From positions 1-35,242 of the forward strand of contig JALNXE010000041.1 of NCBI GenBank assembly GCA_023230525.1: a DNA stretch of 35,242 bases, given 5' to 3'. This document shows positions 16,346 to 24,055 of this stretch, in pieces. The translations under genes were made by a program, and so were the position numbers. The stretch is from Desulfobulbaceae bacterium (GTDB lineage: Bacteria; Desulfobacterota; Desulfobulbia; Desulfobulbales; SURF-16). The notes beneath the pieces were generated by a model. It had not been told where the DNA came from. It searched no databases and saw only the letters and a program-made list of their open reading frames with translations. How positions within the stretch are numbered: position 1 is the stretch's first letter; each line of letters begins with the position of its first letter.

Positions 16346-17355
16346 CAAAACCTCCGCAAGCATTCCTTTGCTTCGTTGATGAGGCGGCGGCGGTATGGCG
16401 GGTCGACCCAATTATTCCGCGCGATACGCAGCAGAGTAATGCCAATATAGAACTGCGTCCTGCCGGTTATCGATTTGAAGGCACTTTCGCGGTCAGGAAA
16501 GTGGCAGGCGTATTCCCACAGGAAGTGACCGATAAATGAATCAGCGGCATCCTTGTCGTCCGTCGCCCGCATGAAGAAATGTTTCAGCTCGCCGGCAATG
16601 CGTCCTGTATCGAAAACACGATCCGCGCGCTTGGTTCGTTCCAGATCGAAGGCGATCACGTTCAACCCGTCACCGAACATGAAATTATCCGGAGTCGCGT
16701 CTCCATGCACGAGTACCTTTTGATCCTCCCACATCCTGGGTTGATTGCGCCACTGATCGCGCAACCAATACAGCTCGCGCGCCTCGTCCCTGCTGATCGC
16801 TCCGATGGCAAGGAGCCTGTCTATCAGCAAGTCCATATAATCGCAGTCCTGATTGAAGTTGACTCCCACGCCAAAGGCCGTCCGATTATGAAAGGCCGAC
16901 AGAAAATACGCCAGGGCCGTCAGTTTGCCATAGAGGTAATCTGCGTCCCTGCCTTGGATCACGGACTGTATCACCTCACTGAGCAGTTCGCCTTCGCAAT
17001 ATTCAGTGACCAACAGGGCGCTCAGCGAATTGTTGCGGCCCAACGGCCTGACAACGTGGTGAGGATAGCCATCCATCCCGTAATCGCGCATAAGACAGAG
17101 ATTGTTGAATTCGCTCGTCAAGCGCGAGAAAGCCTTCTTCGAGTCCCATTTCCGCGACGAGAGAAAGAACTTGCCGACGACCTTCACCCCGGTGTGCCTG
17201 TCCTCGTACAGGTAAACATCATTAGATCCATGCAGCCTGAAAACCCGGTATGCCGCATGGCCTGTCGAGCCGTTGATCAATGGCTGGATATCATACTGGA
17301 GATAACCGTGCAAAGGGTCGTTCTCCGGCAATCGCCCGAGGTAATTCTTACTCAT
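16345..17355 (-). CDS. APH-family small-molecule phosphotransferase
   Basis: 336 residues. The Brenner motif VLVHGDATPDN at 215-224 gives catalytic D219 and metal ligand N224. AFDLERTK supplies the second metal Asp (D237). The N lobe has VKVVGKFF with the likely ATP lysine, and LLVTEYCEGELL is the hinge. Relatives phosphorylate aminoglycosides, choline, homoserine or sugars, and nothing here picks among them. GGAGG lies about 12 bases before the ATG. The gene is directly followed by, and coupled to, the HAD hydrolase. No aminoglycoside-resistance context is seen, so a metabolic kinase is more likely than resistance. Confidence 0.85.
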   Translation of the reverse strand: MSKNYLGRLPENDPLHGYLQYDIQPLINGSTGHAAYRVFRLHGSNDVYLYEDRHTGVKVVGKFFLSSRKWDSKKAFSRLTSEFNNLCLMRDYGMDGYPHHVVRPLGRNNSLSALLVTEYCEGELLSEVIQSVIQGRDADYLYGKLTALAYFLSAFHNRTAFGVGVNFNQDCDYMDLLIDRLLAIGAISRDEARELYWLRDQWRNQPRMWEDQKVLVHGDATPDNFMFGDGLNVIAFDLERTKRADRVFDTGRIAGELKHFFMRATDDKDAADSFIGHFLWEYACHFPDRESAFKSITGRTQFYIGITLLRIARNNWVDPPYRRRLINEAKECLRRF

Positions 17356-17540
17356 TGTCGATTATTCCTCCGCTTTTCAACGCTATTCGCAGGATCCATG
17401 GTGTTAAGCGAGCCGGTCTGGAGAGTTCGGACAGATCGTTACGTGAAAATTCCGCTTTGAGTGATTCCTTCCAACTACCCACTCCAGCAACCTTATTGCC
17501 CCAAAAAGTCACCAGATCCCTTCTTGAAAAAAGTCAACCC

Positions 17541-17747
17541 TCAATTCGACGCCTTGTTGCTGGCCTCGCTGCTCAACACGATCCCCTGTTTTATTTTGAT
17601 TTCTCTGGTCTTGGCCATAATCTCATCATGGGTCAAGATCCCTTTCTCAACCAGCACATCGATTAACGCCTGGTTGATGATCATCTCCATCTGCAGCGCT
17701 TCGGCCAAAGCTATCAACTGCTGTTCTTTATCCGGTTTTTCACTCAT
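17541..17747 (-). CDS. Small helical protein coupled to the CvfB-like gene
   Basis: 68 residues. The start ATG overlaps the TGA of the upstream S1-domain gene (ATGA), which supports it as a real, translationally coupled gene. It reads as two or three amphipathic helices (EQQLIALAEALQMEMIINQ, then LIDVLVEKGILTHDEIMAK) and has no membrane segment or cysteine. The helix-turn GILTHDEI pattern resembles short dimerising segments seen at the ends of other proteins. The function is unknown; the pairing with an RNA-binding protein is the only clue. Confidence 0.65.
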   Translation of the reverse strand: MSEKPDKEQQLIALAEALQMEMIINQALIDVLVEKGILTHDEIMAKTREIKIKQGIVLSSEASNKASN

Positions 17748-18643
17748 CTTCTCTCTCGCGTCCGCGTATCGTTTGCCGCCACGGTATGCGATGCGGCGGC
17801 TTTTTGCTCACCGCCGGCAAGGCTGATGCCGCTGGGGTCGAGGGTGATAAGTCTTTTTTTGTACAGGGCGCCTATGGCCTTTTTGAAGGTCTTCTTGCTT
17901 ACCCCGAACAGGGAGTAGATATCTTCCGGCGGGCTTTTATCGGTGACGGCAATCCGGCCGCCATGGTCTTTTACAGCCCGCAGAATGGCCTGGGAGATAT
18001 CATCAACGCCTTGATAGCCAGGTTTGTGCAGGCTCAAGTCAATTTTGAAGTCTTCGCGTATCTTTTTTATGTAGCCTTTCAGCTGCCGGCCGATGAGAAG
18101 CTGCTGAAACACTTCGTTTTTATAAACCATGCCGCTATGGGCATGGTTGACAATCGCCTTGTAGCCCAGATCTGTTTTCTCATAGATGATAAGGTCCACC
18201 TCTTCTCCCTCTGCATAGTTCGGGGGCTGCGGACTGAGGAATTTGTCCAGCCTTGCCGAGGCGGTGATGCGGTTGGTTTTTTCATCAAGGAAGACAAAGA
18301 CAACATATGATTTGCCTTCCGCCATTATCTCCTGCTGTTCACTCTTCGGCACAAACAGATCTTTTTCCAGCCCCCAGTGCAGGAAGGCGCCCGACGAGGT
18401 GCTTGCCACCACCCGCAATCCGGCAAACTGACCGACCATTGCCTGGGGTTTTCGGGTGGTGGCCCGCAGATGATCTTCCCGGTCCGTATAAACAAAGACC
18501 TCGACCTCATCGCCTGGCCGGCACTGCTCAGGGACATCCCGGACCGGCAGGAGAATATCCCCCAGTTCACCGCCATCAAGGTGGGCGCCGTAGTCCCGGG
18601 TTCTTTTTACCGTAAGCCTATTTATCCTGCCGATTTGCGCCAT
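17744..18643 (-). CDS. CvfB-like S1 RNA-binding protein
   Basis: 299 residues with a strong G-rich ribosome site before the ATG. The first about 60 residues (IGRINRLTVKRTRDYGAHLDGG...GDILLP) match the first S1-like domain of the CvfB/YitL family. A second S1 domain follows (VGQFAGLRVVASTSSGAFLHWGLEKDLFVP), then a third with a YKAIVNHAHSGMVYKNEVF turn. A C-terminal winged-helix segment (ILRAVKDHGGRIAVTDKSPPEDIYSLFGVSKKTFKKAIGALYKK) completes the family arrangement. Members bind RNA and affect virulence factors or translation in Gram-positives; the role here is unknown. The tail after residue 270 is polar and poorly conserved in appearance. Confidence 0.9.
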   Translation of the reverse strand: MAQIGRINRLTVKRTRDYGAHLDGGELGDILLPVRDVPEQCRPGDEVEVFVYTDREDHLRATTRKPQAMVGQFAGLRVVASTSSGAFLHWGLEKDLFVPKSEQQEIMAEGKSYVVFVFLDEKTNRITASARLDKFLSPQPPNYAEGEEVDLIIYEKTDLGYKAIVNHAHSGMVYKNEVFQQLLIGRQLKGYIKKIREDFKIDLSLHKPGYQGVDDISQAILRAVKDHGGRIAVTDKSPPEDIYSLFGVSKKTFKKAIGALYKKRLITLDPSGISLAGGEQKAAASHTVAANDTRTRERR

Positions 18644-18660
18644 TTTTCCCCCTGTTTTTT

Positions 18661-18784
18661 TTAGGAGCCGTTACCAAATAACATGGCCCTTTTTCAATTT
18701 CGTTACGGCTCCTTATACCCCTCATGGGGGGGGGTACTGAAAAGAGTGCCGTTGGGGCGCATTTCTCCGGCCATGTTATTTTTT
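18661..18784. repeat. Dispersed intergenic repeat, copy B (with internal palindromes)
   Basis: TTAGGAGCCGTTAC at 18661-18674 is identical to 27415-27428. AAATAACATGGCC (18676-18688) is the exact complement of GGCCATGTTATTT (18769-18781), so the unit can fold on itself. AGGAGCCGT also pairs with ACGGCTCCT near 18705-18713. The right arm continues as the 28-base block shared with 6485-6512 and overlaps the last codons of the GNAT gene. A run of nine or more G lies inside. Confidence 0.7.
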
Positions 18785-19312
18785 CAAAGGCTTACGTGAT
18801 AGCCGCGATCCGCCCCCGCCAGCTGTCCCCGGCGTCCCAATGTTAAATTCCGATTCATAACCCACGGTGAACTGGCTCACTGTGCTATTGCGGATGCTCA
18901 GGAAATGGGCATTATCTTTATCAAAGGGACAAAGCGGCATGGCGCAAGGCGCAAAGCCAAATTTTTGATAAAAGCGGGGATTGCCTAAAACAAAGATGGT
19001 ATTTGCCTTGAGGACCTCCTGCCGTAAGGCAAAGCGCAGCAACTCGGAGCCTATCCCCTGCCTTTGAAACTCCGGCTTCACCGCCAGCGGGGCCAGATGC
19101 AGGCCGCAAACCGCAGAGCCATCATAGGCATTGGAAAAAACAATTGCGGCGATGACCGTATTGATATGAATACACACCCACGCATGCACGGCCTTGCCAT
19201 GCTTATGGAGATTTTCCACTAATTGCACTTCATACGTGCTGCCGGGGAATGCCTGCCGCAACAAGGCGGAAACCTTGGCATAATTTTCAGGGGTGAGTTT
19301 GCGTATCTTCAT
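18776..19312 (-). CDS. GNAT-family N-acetyltransferase
   Basis: 178 residues. The acetyl-CoA loop is seen in LAPLAVKPEFQRQGIGSELL (the QRQGIG pyrophosphate-binding motif). VLGNPRFYQKFGF is typical of the YhbS-like branch. A cysteine/proline-rich linker and a Gly-rich tail (GTAGGGGSR) end the protein, and its last codons fall inside the dispersed repeat copy B. The tail may therefore have been added by the repeat. The family transfers acetyl groups to amines and the substrate is unknown. The start is ATG with a weak ribosome site. It follows the DUF6178-like gene by 40 bases on the same strand and may be cotranscribed. Confidence 0.88.
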   Translation of the reverse strand: MKIRKLTPENYAKVSALLRQAFPGSTYEVQLVENLHKHGKAVHAWVCIHINTVIAAIVFSNAYDGSAVCGLHLAPLAVKPEFQRQGIGSELLRFALRQEVLKANTIFVLGNPRFYQKFGFAPCAMPLCPFDKDNAHFLSIRNSTVSQFTVGYESEFNIGTPGTAGGGGSRLSRKPLKK

Positions 19313-19352
19313 GGTTTTACGATTAAATGGTCAATTGCCTGGCGACAGAAGA

Positions 19353-20693
19353 TCAAGCCTGGCGGCAGATCTGGTCGACCAGCCGTTTCAGACGGCCGCG
19401 GGCCGCCTCGATATCGGCAAGACAGGCAAAGGCCTTCACTGCCTCGGCCTTGGCCGGATCAAAACCGCCGTGCAGGGGGTGACGGCCGAGCAGCGCGCTC
19501 ACAAAGGCGCGCTCCAGCCGATCAATCGGCTCATCCGACTGTTGCGTATCAGCCAGGTCATGCCAGGCGCGAAATCGGGGCTCACGCAGGGCCTGCCGCA
19601 CCTCCTGCTGGAGCCCCTGGGTGGCGGCAAAGCCGTGCCGGAACAGATCGGTTATGGCCCAGACCTCCAGCAAGGCGGCTGCCTTGGCGGCTGCTTCCGG
19701 GCCATCCAGGGGGCAATTGGGTTCCTGCTTTGCCAACAGCGATTCCAGTCCCAGGGAAATGGTGTCCCGCACCCGCTCGGCGATGTCCGTGATCTGCTTG
19801 ATATCCTGCGTTTTTTCTCCATAGGCGATAACCGCGCTGTTGATGGCCCAGACGATTTCCTGCTCCAGGCGGGACAGAAATTCCTGGTCAGTGATCAGGG
19901 ACAGGGCCTGCTGTAACAGGGTGGTGGCGAGCAAGGCGCCGGCATACACGGACGGTACCCGGGTGAGGGCACTGTCCAGCGGTTTCTGGGGCCGGGGCAA
20001 CGGCTGCCGGCTGGCAGGCCGGGAGAAGAGAACGGAGGCCTCGTCTGGTGTGACAAAGCCCATATCCTGCATGCGGTTATTGCGGAAGCGCAAGGCCTCT
20101 TCCTCGATCTGGGTCGGCAGATCCACACGAACCTGACTGAGGAGTTGGTGTGTGCCGGTGGGATCGTATTGGTACATGGCATCCAGCAAAGTAAAGGGAT
20201 GGATCTTCAGCGCCATTTCGGTTTTCAACTCCAGGAGATAGAAGCCGTCCGGGGTCATGGCCCGGGGCTTGCCATGCTCCTCGTCCTCCTGGGGGACCTG
20301 ATCCGTATCAGGATCATACACCGTGACGGTCTGGGTCAGGAAGAGGAGCTGCACCACATAATCCAGGGAGAAAAAAGACGTGGCCAGGGTTTCGGGGCCG
20401 GCCAGCGCAAAGGCGGCCAGCCATTCATCAAGACTGTCAACGGCAAAGTCGTAGCGGTTCCAGCAGTCCAGATCGATGCAGGCCTCCAATTGTTCCTGGC
20501 TCAACTGGCGGAGGATGGGCAGGGCCCGGTCCAAACCGATCTCCTTGACGACATAGTACGCCTCCAGGGGTTCAAGGGCTGCGACCTCGTCGGCCAGGTC
20601 GTTCGAGGCCAGAAGCCGCTCGCCCCGGCGGGCCAGGGCACGGGTCAGATCGATGCGGAACGGAGTTAATTCGATGATATTATTTTCTGTCAT
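19353..20693 (-). CDS. DUF6178-like conserved protein
   Basis: 446 residues, acidic and helix-rich, with no membrane segment or signal peptide. LSQEQLEACIDLDCWNRYDF, ETLATSFFSLDYVVQLLF and the NNRMQDMGFVTPDEASVLF block match the pattern I associate with the DUF6178 family of delta-proteobacteria; the name is recalled, not searched. No catalytic motif is recognisable. A proline-rich hinge (SRQPLPRPQKPLD, about 225-240) splits it into two helical halves. The function is unknown. Restriction to Desulfobacterota-type genomes, if confirmed, supports the taxonomic reading of this window. Confidence 0.8.
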   Translation of the reverse strand: MTENNIIELTPFRIDLTRALARRGERLLASNDLADEVAALEPLEAYYVVKEIGLDRALPILRQLSQEQLEACIDLDCWNRYDFAVDSLDEWLAAFALAGPETLATSFFSLDYVVQLLFLTQTVTVYDPDTDQVPQEDEEHGKPRAMTPDGFYLLELKTEMALKIHPFTLLDAMYQYDPTGTHQLLSQVRVDLPTQIEEEALRFRNNRMQDMGFVTPDEASVLFSRPASRQPLPRPQKPLDSALTRVPSVYAGALLATTLLQQALSLITDQEFLSRLEQEIVWAINSAVIAYGEKTQDIKQITDIAERVRDTISLGLESLLAKQEPNCPLDGPEAAAKAAALLEVWAITDLFRHGFAATQGLQQEVRQALREPRFRAWHDLADTQQSDEPIDRLERAFVSALLGRHPLHGGFDPAKAEAVKAFACLADIEAARGRLKRLVDQICRQA

Positions 20694-20920
20694 ATTCTCT
20701 TGTCATTCGGAGGTGATGGAAGCCCTTCGCCGCATGGCGGAAGGCTTGGCATATTTTTTTGGCTGAGTTTGCTTATTTTCAACCAAACCGGGACAGGGTT
20801 ATTTTCTGTAAAATACGGGGTTAAGATATTTCAAAAGCTTAACATACTCCAATATTCTCTTTAAGGGAACGCTTCAAGGAAAATGATAGTATCAAAGGAA
20901 GTATGGGCTGGACAGGCGGG

Positions 20921-20987
20921 TAATTTACGCTGGAGACGTTGAAAACGAAAAAAGGGGTTGCAGCAGAAATACTGCGGGACCAGGAAT
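20921..20987 (-). repeat. Partial copy of tRNA-Phe 3' end and downstream flank (att-like)
   Basis: 20921-20975 aligns with 24206-24260, the region just downstream of the intact tRNA-Phe, with about 47 of 55 bases the same by eye. Shared blocks are GGAGACG, AAACGAAAAAAGGG and CAGCAGAAAT. After a gap of about 24 bases relative to the intact locus, GGGACCAGGAAT (20976-20987) matches the tRNA acceptor/T arm. This is what a displaced 3' tRNA end looks like after site-specific integration, followed by a small deletion. Confidence 0.65.
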
Positions 20988-21062
20988 AAAACATAATTTA
21001 CAACTATCTGTTAATAATCATTAATTTATTTTGCAAATATTGAAGAAGCCCCAAAAGTCAAA

Positions 21063-21079
21063 CTGCAGGAGTTGAACCG
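21063..21079. repeat. tRNA T-arm-like 17-mer, left copy
   Basis: CTGCAGGAGTTGAACCG matches 21688-21704 at 16 of 17 positions. Read on the minus strand it contains GGTTCAACTCC, a TΨC-arm-like motif. The two copies lie in the same orientation on either side of the coupled genes at 21111-21661. Confidence 0.5.
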
Positions 21080-21110
21080 CCGCAAGCCTGCATGTCGAAA
21101 ACCGGGGAAT

Positions 21111-21323
21111 TCATGCCGTTGTCGGATCAACGGCATTGTTCAGCTCAAGGCTTTCAAATCTTTCGTGATTGATCTTTCTCAATTTTCCTCCGATTCGCTT
21201 TTGAGAATCTTCGGGGTTCAATTGCGCAAGTTCTTCGGGAACAAGGCAAAAGTGTTCAACTTTCTCAAGACACCATTTGATATATGAGGGTTCCTCTTTG
21301 AAAACTTCTTCAATGGTCTTCAT
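21111..21323 (-). CDS. Small DUF3820/ExoX-C-like protein
   Basis: 70 residues. The ATG overlaps the stop of the gene at 21320 (ATGA), so the pair is coupled. The first 35 residues (TIEEVFKEEPSYIKWCLEKVEHFCLVPEEL) follow the pattern of the short DUF3820/exodeoxyribonuclease X C-terminal segment, where a V-x-x-x-D/E-P-x-Y-I-x-W motif precedes an acidic helix. That segment is usually an appendage of nucleases. A stand-alone copy may be an accessory DNA-binding or recruitment piece. Assignment is by motif only. It is an island gene with no nuclease domain next to it. Confidence 0.6.
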   Translation of the reverse strand: MKTIEEVFKEEPSYIKWCLEKVEHFCLVPEELAQLNPEDSQKRIGGKLRKINHERFESLELNNAVDPTTA

Positions 21324-21661
21324 CCCTTTTCCAGAATTAAAGTATTTCCAAAATCAAACATTTCATCTTTTCTGTAAACCCTAAGAGCTTTCTTTTTTCC
21401 TTTATACTCTCCTTTCTTGAATCCAAAGCCCTCCACTAACTCCCACTGATAACAGCCAGCACTGGAAATTTGTTCGGGAGCTTCTGTCTTTGGTTTCCCT
21501 CCAAAAAAATATATGCCGAAAGCATGACCGTAGGGCAATTTACCTGGTTTTACTTCGTGGATAACAGCATAATGATTGTCGCTCCATGTATTTCTTCTTA
21601 CGGCAAACGGAAGTTGCCCACCATTGTGTTTCCAAAGTTCGATAATAGTTTTGTTCTTCAT
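21320..21661 (-). CDS. Hypothetical island protein
   Basis: 113 residues, basic and rich in Gly, Lys, Trp and Tyr. The start has no clear ribosome site; AATTCAAAAAAATT lies upstream. LPFAVRRNTWSDNHYAVIHEVKPGKLPYGHAFGIYFFGGK reads as an alternating beta-strand protein, and the end (KKGEYKGKKKALRVYRKDEMF) is strongly basic, which would suit nucleic-acid contact. I do not recognise a family. It is the first gene of a two-gene unit with the DUF3820-like gene. The pair is flanked by 17-base tRNA-like repeats, so it looks like a small transferable unit. Confidence 0.6.
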   Translation of the reverse strand: MKNKTIIELWKHNGGQLPFAVRRNTWSDNHYAVIHEVKPGKLPYGHAFGIYFFGGKPKTEAPEQISSAGCYQWELVEGFGFKKGEYKGKKKALRVYRKDEMFDFGNTLILEKG

Positions 21662-22062
21662 AATTTTTTTGAATTCATACCAAACGGCTGCAGGAGTCGA
21701 ACCGGCGTTCTACCTTGACAATAAAGGGCTTGACGGTTGCTTGCAACTAAGTTGCAACAACAATAAAGGCTTTCAATGTTACCGACACGTGAAAGGCCGT
21801 TATAAAGCGAACATCTCCAATGTTTACGGGCTGTCAGGTTCAGCAAATTAACTTTTCTGCCACAAAGAGCCCTCATGTTAAGTTAACTGGTGCCCCACCC
21901 AAACTTGCCGCGTCAACACAACCAACATTTTCGCCGTCCGGTTAAGCACTTGTTGGCACTCCGCTTCGCTACGGCCAACCAGCGGATCGAGCGGACTCCA
22001 GCGCAGGCGAGCACGCTCGCCTGCGCTTCCGCCGCTCATCCGCGCGGCGTTAGAGCAACTGG
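21662..22062. other. Intergenic region between island units
   Basis: 401 bases containing the right tRNA-like repeat (21688-21716), an AT-rich stretch, and from about 21941 a GC-rich palindromic zone annotated as attC-like. No gene is supported; frames here lack ribosome sites. Confidence 0.5.
21688..21716 (-). repeat. Truncated tRNA-like relic, right copy of the 17-mer
   Basis: CTGCAGGAGTCGAACCG (21688-21704) repeats 21063-21079. It runs directly into CGGCGTTCTACC, which also occurs in the decayed tRNA-Phe at 12207-12218. On the minus strand this reads as D-arm-like GGTAGAACG joined straight to T-arm-like GGTTCGACTCC, as if the anticodon arm were deleted. Confidence 0.45.
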
Positions 22063-22070
22063 TTAAAAAG
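21941..22070 (-). repeat. attC-like palindromic region after the TIR-like gene
   Basis: An inner perfect 13-bp stem (22000-22012 with 22015-22027) lies within an outer stem (21982-21994 with 22032-22043) that has one unpaired base. It is bounded by GGCCAAC (21973-21979) and GTTAGAG (22049-22055). Left of it, GTTAAGC (21941-21947) and GTTGGCA (21952-21958) repeat the same type of core. On the minus strand the upstream gene's TAA stop lies in TTTTAAC, just before the structure, as in integron cassettes. Imperfect pairing with an extrahelical base is the attC hallmark. The core heptamers deviate from consensus at one or two positions. Confidence 0.4.
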
Positions 22071-22899
22071 GAGAGGTTGATAAGGTTTCATATATTTCAG
22101 AATCTATTGGAATTACAGTAGGATCTTGGCCAGATACAGTTTTACTAACAACGAATCCTTTATCGTTTCTTCCTTGAAAATAACCCAATTCTTTACCTCC
22201 TGGTTTACTGTATAATGTATCTCCTAGAGTAATAGATTCGCCGTTTGGCAAAGTAAATTTTGATCTGCGACGTAGAACGGGGACATTAGGAGGATTTATT
22301 TGTCTTGAAGTGATAATATTGTCTTCAATTCTGGTGATTCTTTGAGATATGTCTTTGAGCTGTTCCAGCAACAAGCTTGTTTCATTTGATACTTTAGAAC
22401 TGTTGCTTATTTCTGCCGGTGGCACACCAAGCAGTTGAATAAGTGAATTTATATCTTTCCCATTCTCTGATATAGTTTTCTCAATGGCCACTTTAATTTT
22501 TTGAATATCCTTTTCAACTAAATCAACTCTTAGTTTTTCATTGTAGTCTACGGTCCTAATCCCTTGGATATCAAAAACCCTATCTGTTATATTGTCTTTT
22601 ATTAAAACTGACGGTAAATTAAATGCTTGCCTTATTCCTAGTTCATACATGACATTTGGATTTCTTGAACTCAAATCACATATAACTATGTCGCAGCTTA
22701 TTATCCTCTTTAGAATATCAATGACAATATAATTTGTACTTTTCACATCATCTGCTCTGACAGGACTAAATCCTGCAGCTTCACATGCTGGTTTTATCAA
22801 ATGAGAGTAAACTCGACCAAAATGCTCAGCTTCATATCCCGGCATATCCGAGATTGGCATCACCACAAAACATGTACCTTTGTCATTTGTTTTTTTCAT
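22063..22899 (-). CDS. TIR/nucleoside-deoxyribosyltransferase-like domain protein (candidate defence effector)
   Basis: 278 residues. The N-terminal 150 show the signature of this fold: CFVVMPIS, a helix with HLIKPACEAAGFSPVRADD, then IISCDIVICDLSSRNPNVMYELGIRQAF and PSVLIKD. The same set of strands, with an Asp-Leu-Ser and an Asn-x-x-Glu-Leu motif, occurs in nucleoside deoxyribosyltransferases and TIR-like proteins that bind or cleave NAD or nucleotides. Glu in YELG is the candidate catalytic residue. A coiled-coil segment (about 165-200) and a basic C-terminal beta domain (FTLPNGESITLGDTLYSK...) follow and may sense a partner. The gene is AT-rich and lies in the tRNA-Phe island, which suggests an anti-phage role, unproven. 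Confidence 0.7.
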   Translation of the reverse strand: MKKTNDKGTCFVVMPISDMPGYEAEHFGRVYSHLIKPACEAAGFSPVRADDVKSTNYIVIDILKRIISCDIVICDLSSRNPNVMYELGIRQAFNLPSVLIKDNITDRVFDIQGIRTVDYNEKLRVDLVEKDIQKIKVAIEKTISENGKDINSLIQLLGVPPAEISNSSKVSNETSLLLEQLKDISQRITRIEDNIITSRQINPPNVPVLRRRSKFTLPNGESITLGDTLYSKPGGKELGYFQGRNDKGFVVSKTVSGQDPTVIPIDSEIYETLSTSPF

Positions 22900-22918
22900 A
22901 TTTTTTTGCGGGGTTTGT

Positions 22919-22966
22919 GGCCTTCAGCGGCGTGGCTTTTTGCGTCCGCTTAAGGCATGGTTATGT
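22919..22966 (-). repeat. attC-like palindrome after the 360-residue gene
   Basis: GCCTTCAGCGG (22920-22930) pairs with CCGCTTAAGGC (22946-22956) at 10 of 11 positions. The TAA stop of the upstream minus-strand gene falls inside ACATAAC, the expected R''-type core, followed by 5 bases and CTTAAGCGGAC. This matches the spacing of attC sites. A GTTRRRY core on the far side is not evident, so the site is degenerate or only similar. Confidence 0.35.
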
Positions 22967-24043
22967 AATTTTACTTTTTTTAAAGAAGCCTTGTTCTTTT
23001 AGTCTTTCTAATTTAGGCTTCATCATGTTGTTTTCAATGGCCCATTTTTTTATTAATTTAATTCTACCCAAATTTTTTTTCTTTTCTTTCTCGCTGTAGT
23101 TTTCCATCCATTCAAGCTGCTGTTTTTCCCACTCAATGAAACCTTGCCCTTGTTCAATTGTACTTTTATCAAATTCTATCATCTGCTGTTCTTTCTCATC
23201 TTCAGACATATTTGGTAGTTCGATAATATAGCTATAAAGACTTTGCGTGCTTTCATCTTTTTTAGCAATATGCTGAATTTCATCTATAAAGTCTTCTGGT
23301 AAAAGTTTTTTTATTTTCTCTATTTCAAACATTTCAAGAACAGGGAAGGGATTATCTATACCTATCTTTTTGCTCCATTCGAACTCAATCACAGAGATTG
23401 GATATTTCAACATGTGTAGTGTTATGATAATGATTGTTACCTTTTCATATGTGTCTACCCATTTTTTTAGAATATTTTCTTCAAATGTTTGATGGTTGGT
23501 TTTTATTAAGCCCAATTTATTTGAATATTTGTGTCCTTTTGTATGGATATAGTTATGTAAAAAGTTTAGGTCGTCAAAACGCTTGCGAAGGTCGAATTTA
23601 TTATTAAAATTTTCAATGTTTTTGTTTGTATTTAATATTTTCCAAATTTTTTCTATTCGAGGCGTATTTGCCTCAGTTGTATCTTTTGACTTTAGCCAAT
23701 CTTGAACTGTTTTGTGTCCTTCATCATTTATATTGTAATAAACAGATAACATGCCGACTTCAAGTCCACTACGTAATGACATAAATGCTTGTTTATAAAG
23801 GCCAAAAAGAACAAGATTAAATGATATTTGAAATTCCTCAGTTGACTCTACGTAAGGGAAGAAGTGACCAGAGAAAAAATTTTCAGTTGTATGAGGTATT
23901 GTTTTACCTATACTTTGATAGACCCAACCCAAGTCTGTAATTTTGTTAATAATGGAAGGATTATTTTGGAAAAATATCTCAGTCTTTTTTAGCACCTCGA
24001 TACTTCTTTCAGGGTCATATATAAACGGAGGATATTTTGTCAT
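22961..24043 (-). CDS. Hypothetical island protein, helix-rich
   Basis: 360 residues, rich in Lys, Glu, Ile, Asn and Phe, with AT-rich codon use unlike the flanking genes. The middle has a helical core (YKQAFMSLRSGLEVGMLSVYYN, later FLHNYIHTKGHKYS and IIIITLHMLKYPIS). An Arg-x-x-x-Glu and an Asn-Tyr-x-His motif resemble the loose HEPN/Abi-type pattern, but not enough to assign it. The C-terminal 100 residues are highly charged and probably coiled coil (EWEKQQLEWMENYSEKEKKK). There is no signal peptide. It sits one attC-like site before the TIR-like gene on the same strand and could be its partner or an independent cassette. No function is recognised. Confidence 0.65.
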   Translation of the reverse strand: MTKYPPFIYDPERSIEVLKKTEIFFQNNPSIINKITDLGWVYQSIGKTIPHTTENFFSGHFFPYVESTEEFQISFNLVLFGLYKQAFMSLRSGLEVGMLSVYYNINDEGHKTVQDWLKSKDTTEANTPRIEKIWKILNTNKNIENFNNKFDLRKRFDDLNFLHNYIHTKGHKYSNKLGLIKTNHQTFEENILKKWVDTYEKVTIIIITLHMLKYPISVIEFEWSKKIGIDNPFPVLEMFEIEKIKKLLPEDFIDEIQHIAKKDESTQSLYSYIIELPNMSEDEKEQQMIEFDKSTIEQGQGFIEWEKQQLEWMENYSEKEKKKNLGRIKLIKKWAIENNMMKPKLERLKEQGFFKKSKIT

Positions 24044-24055
24044 TTTTTTTACAAA

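Larger units (their letters stand above)
20694..21110. other. Intergenic region at left edge of the island
   Basis: 417 bases. It contains the tRNA-Phe flank copy at 20921-20987, after which base composition becomes clearly AT-rich, and a tRNA-like 17-mer at 21063-21079. No other gene or promoter is convincing. Confidence 0.55.

Noticed and set aside
16345..17355. Aminoglycoside resistance gene
   Set aside because: The APH fold is shared by many metabolic kinases; coupling to a HAD hydrolase and host-like composition argue against resistance.
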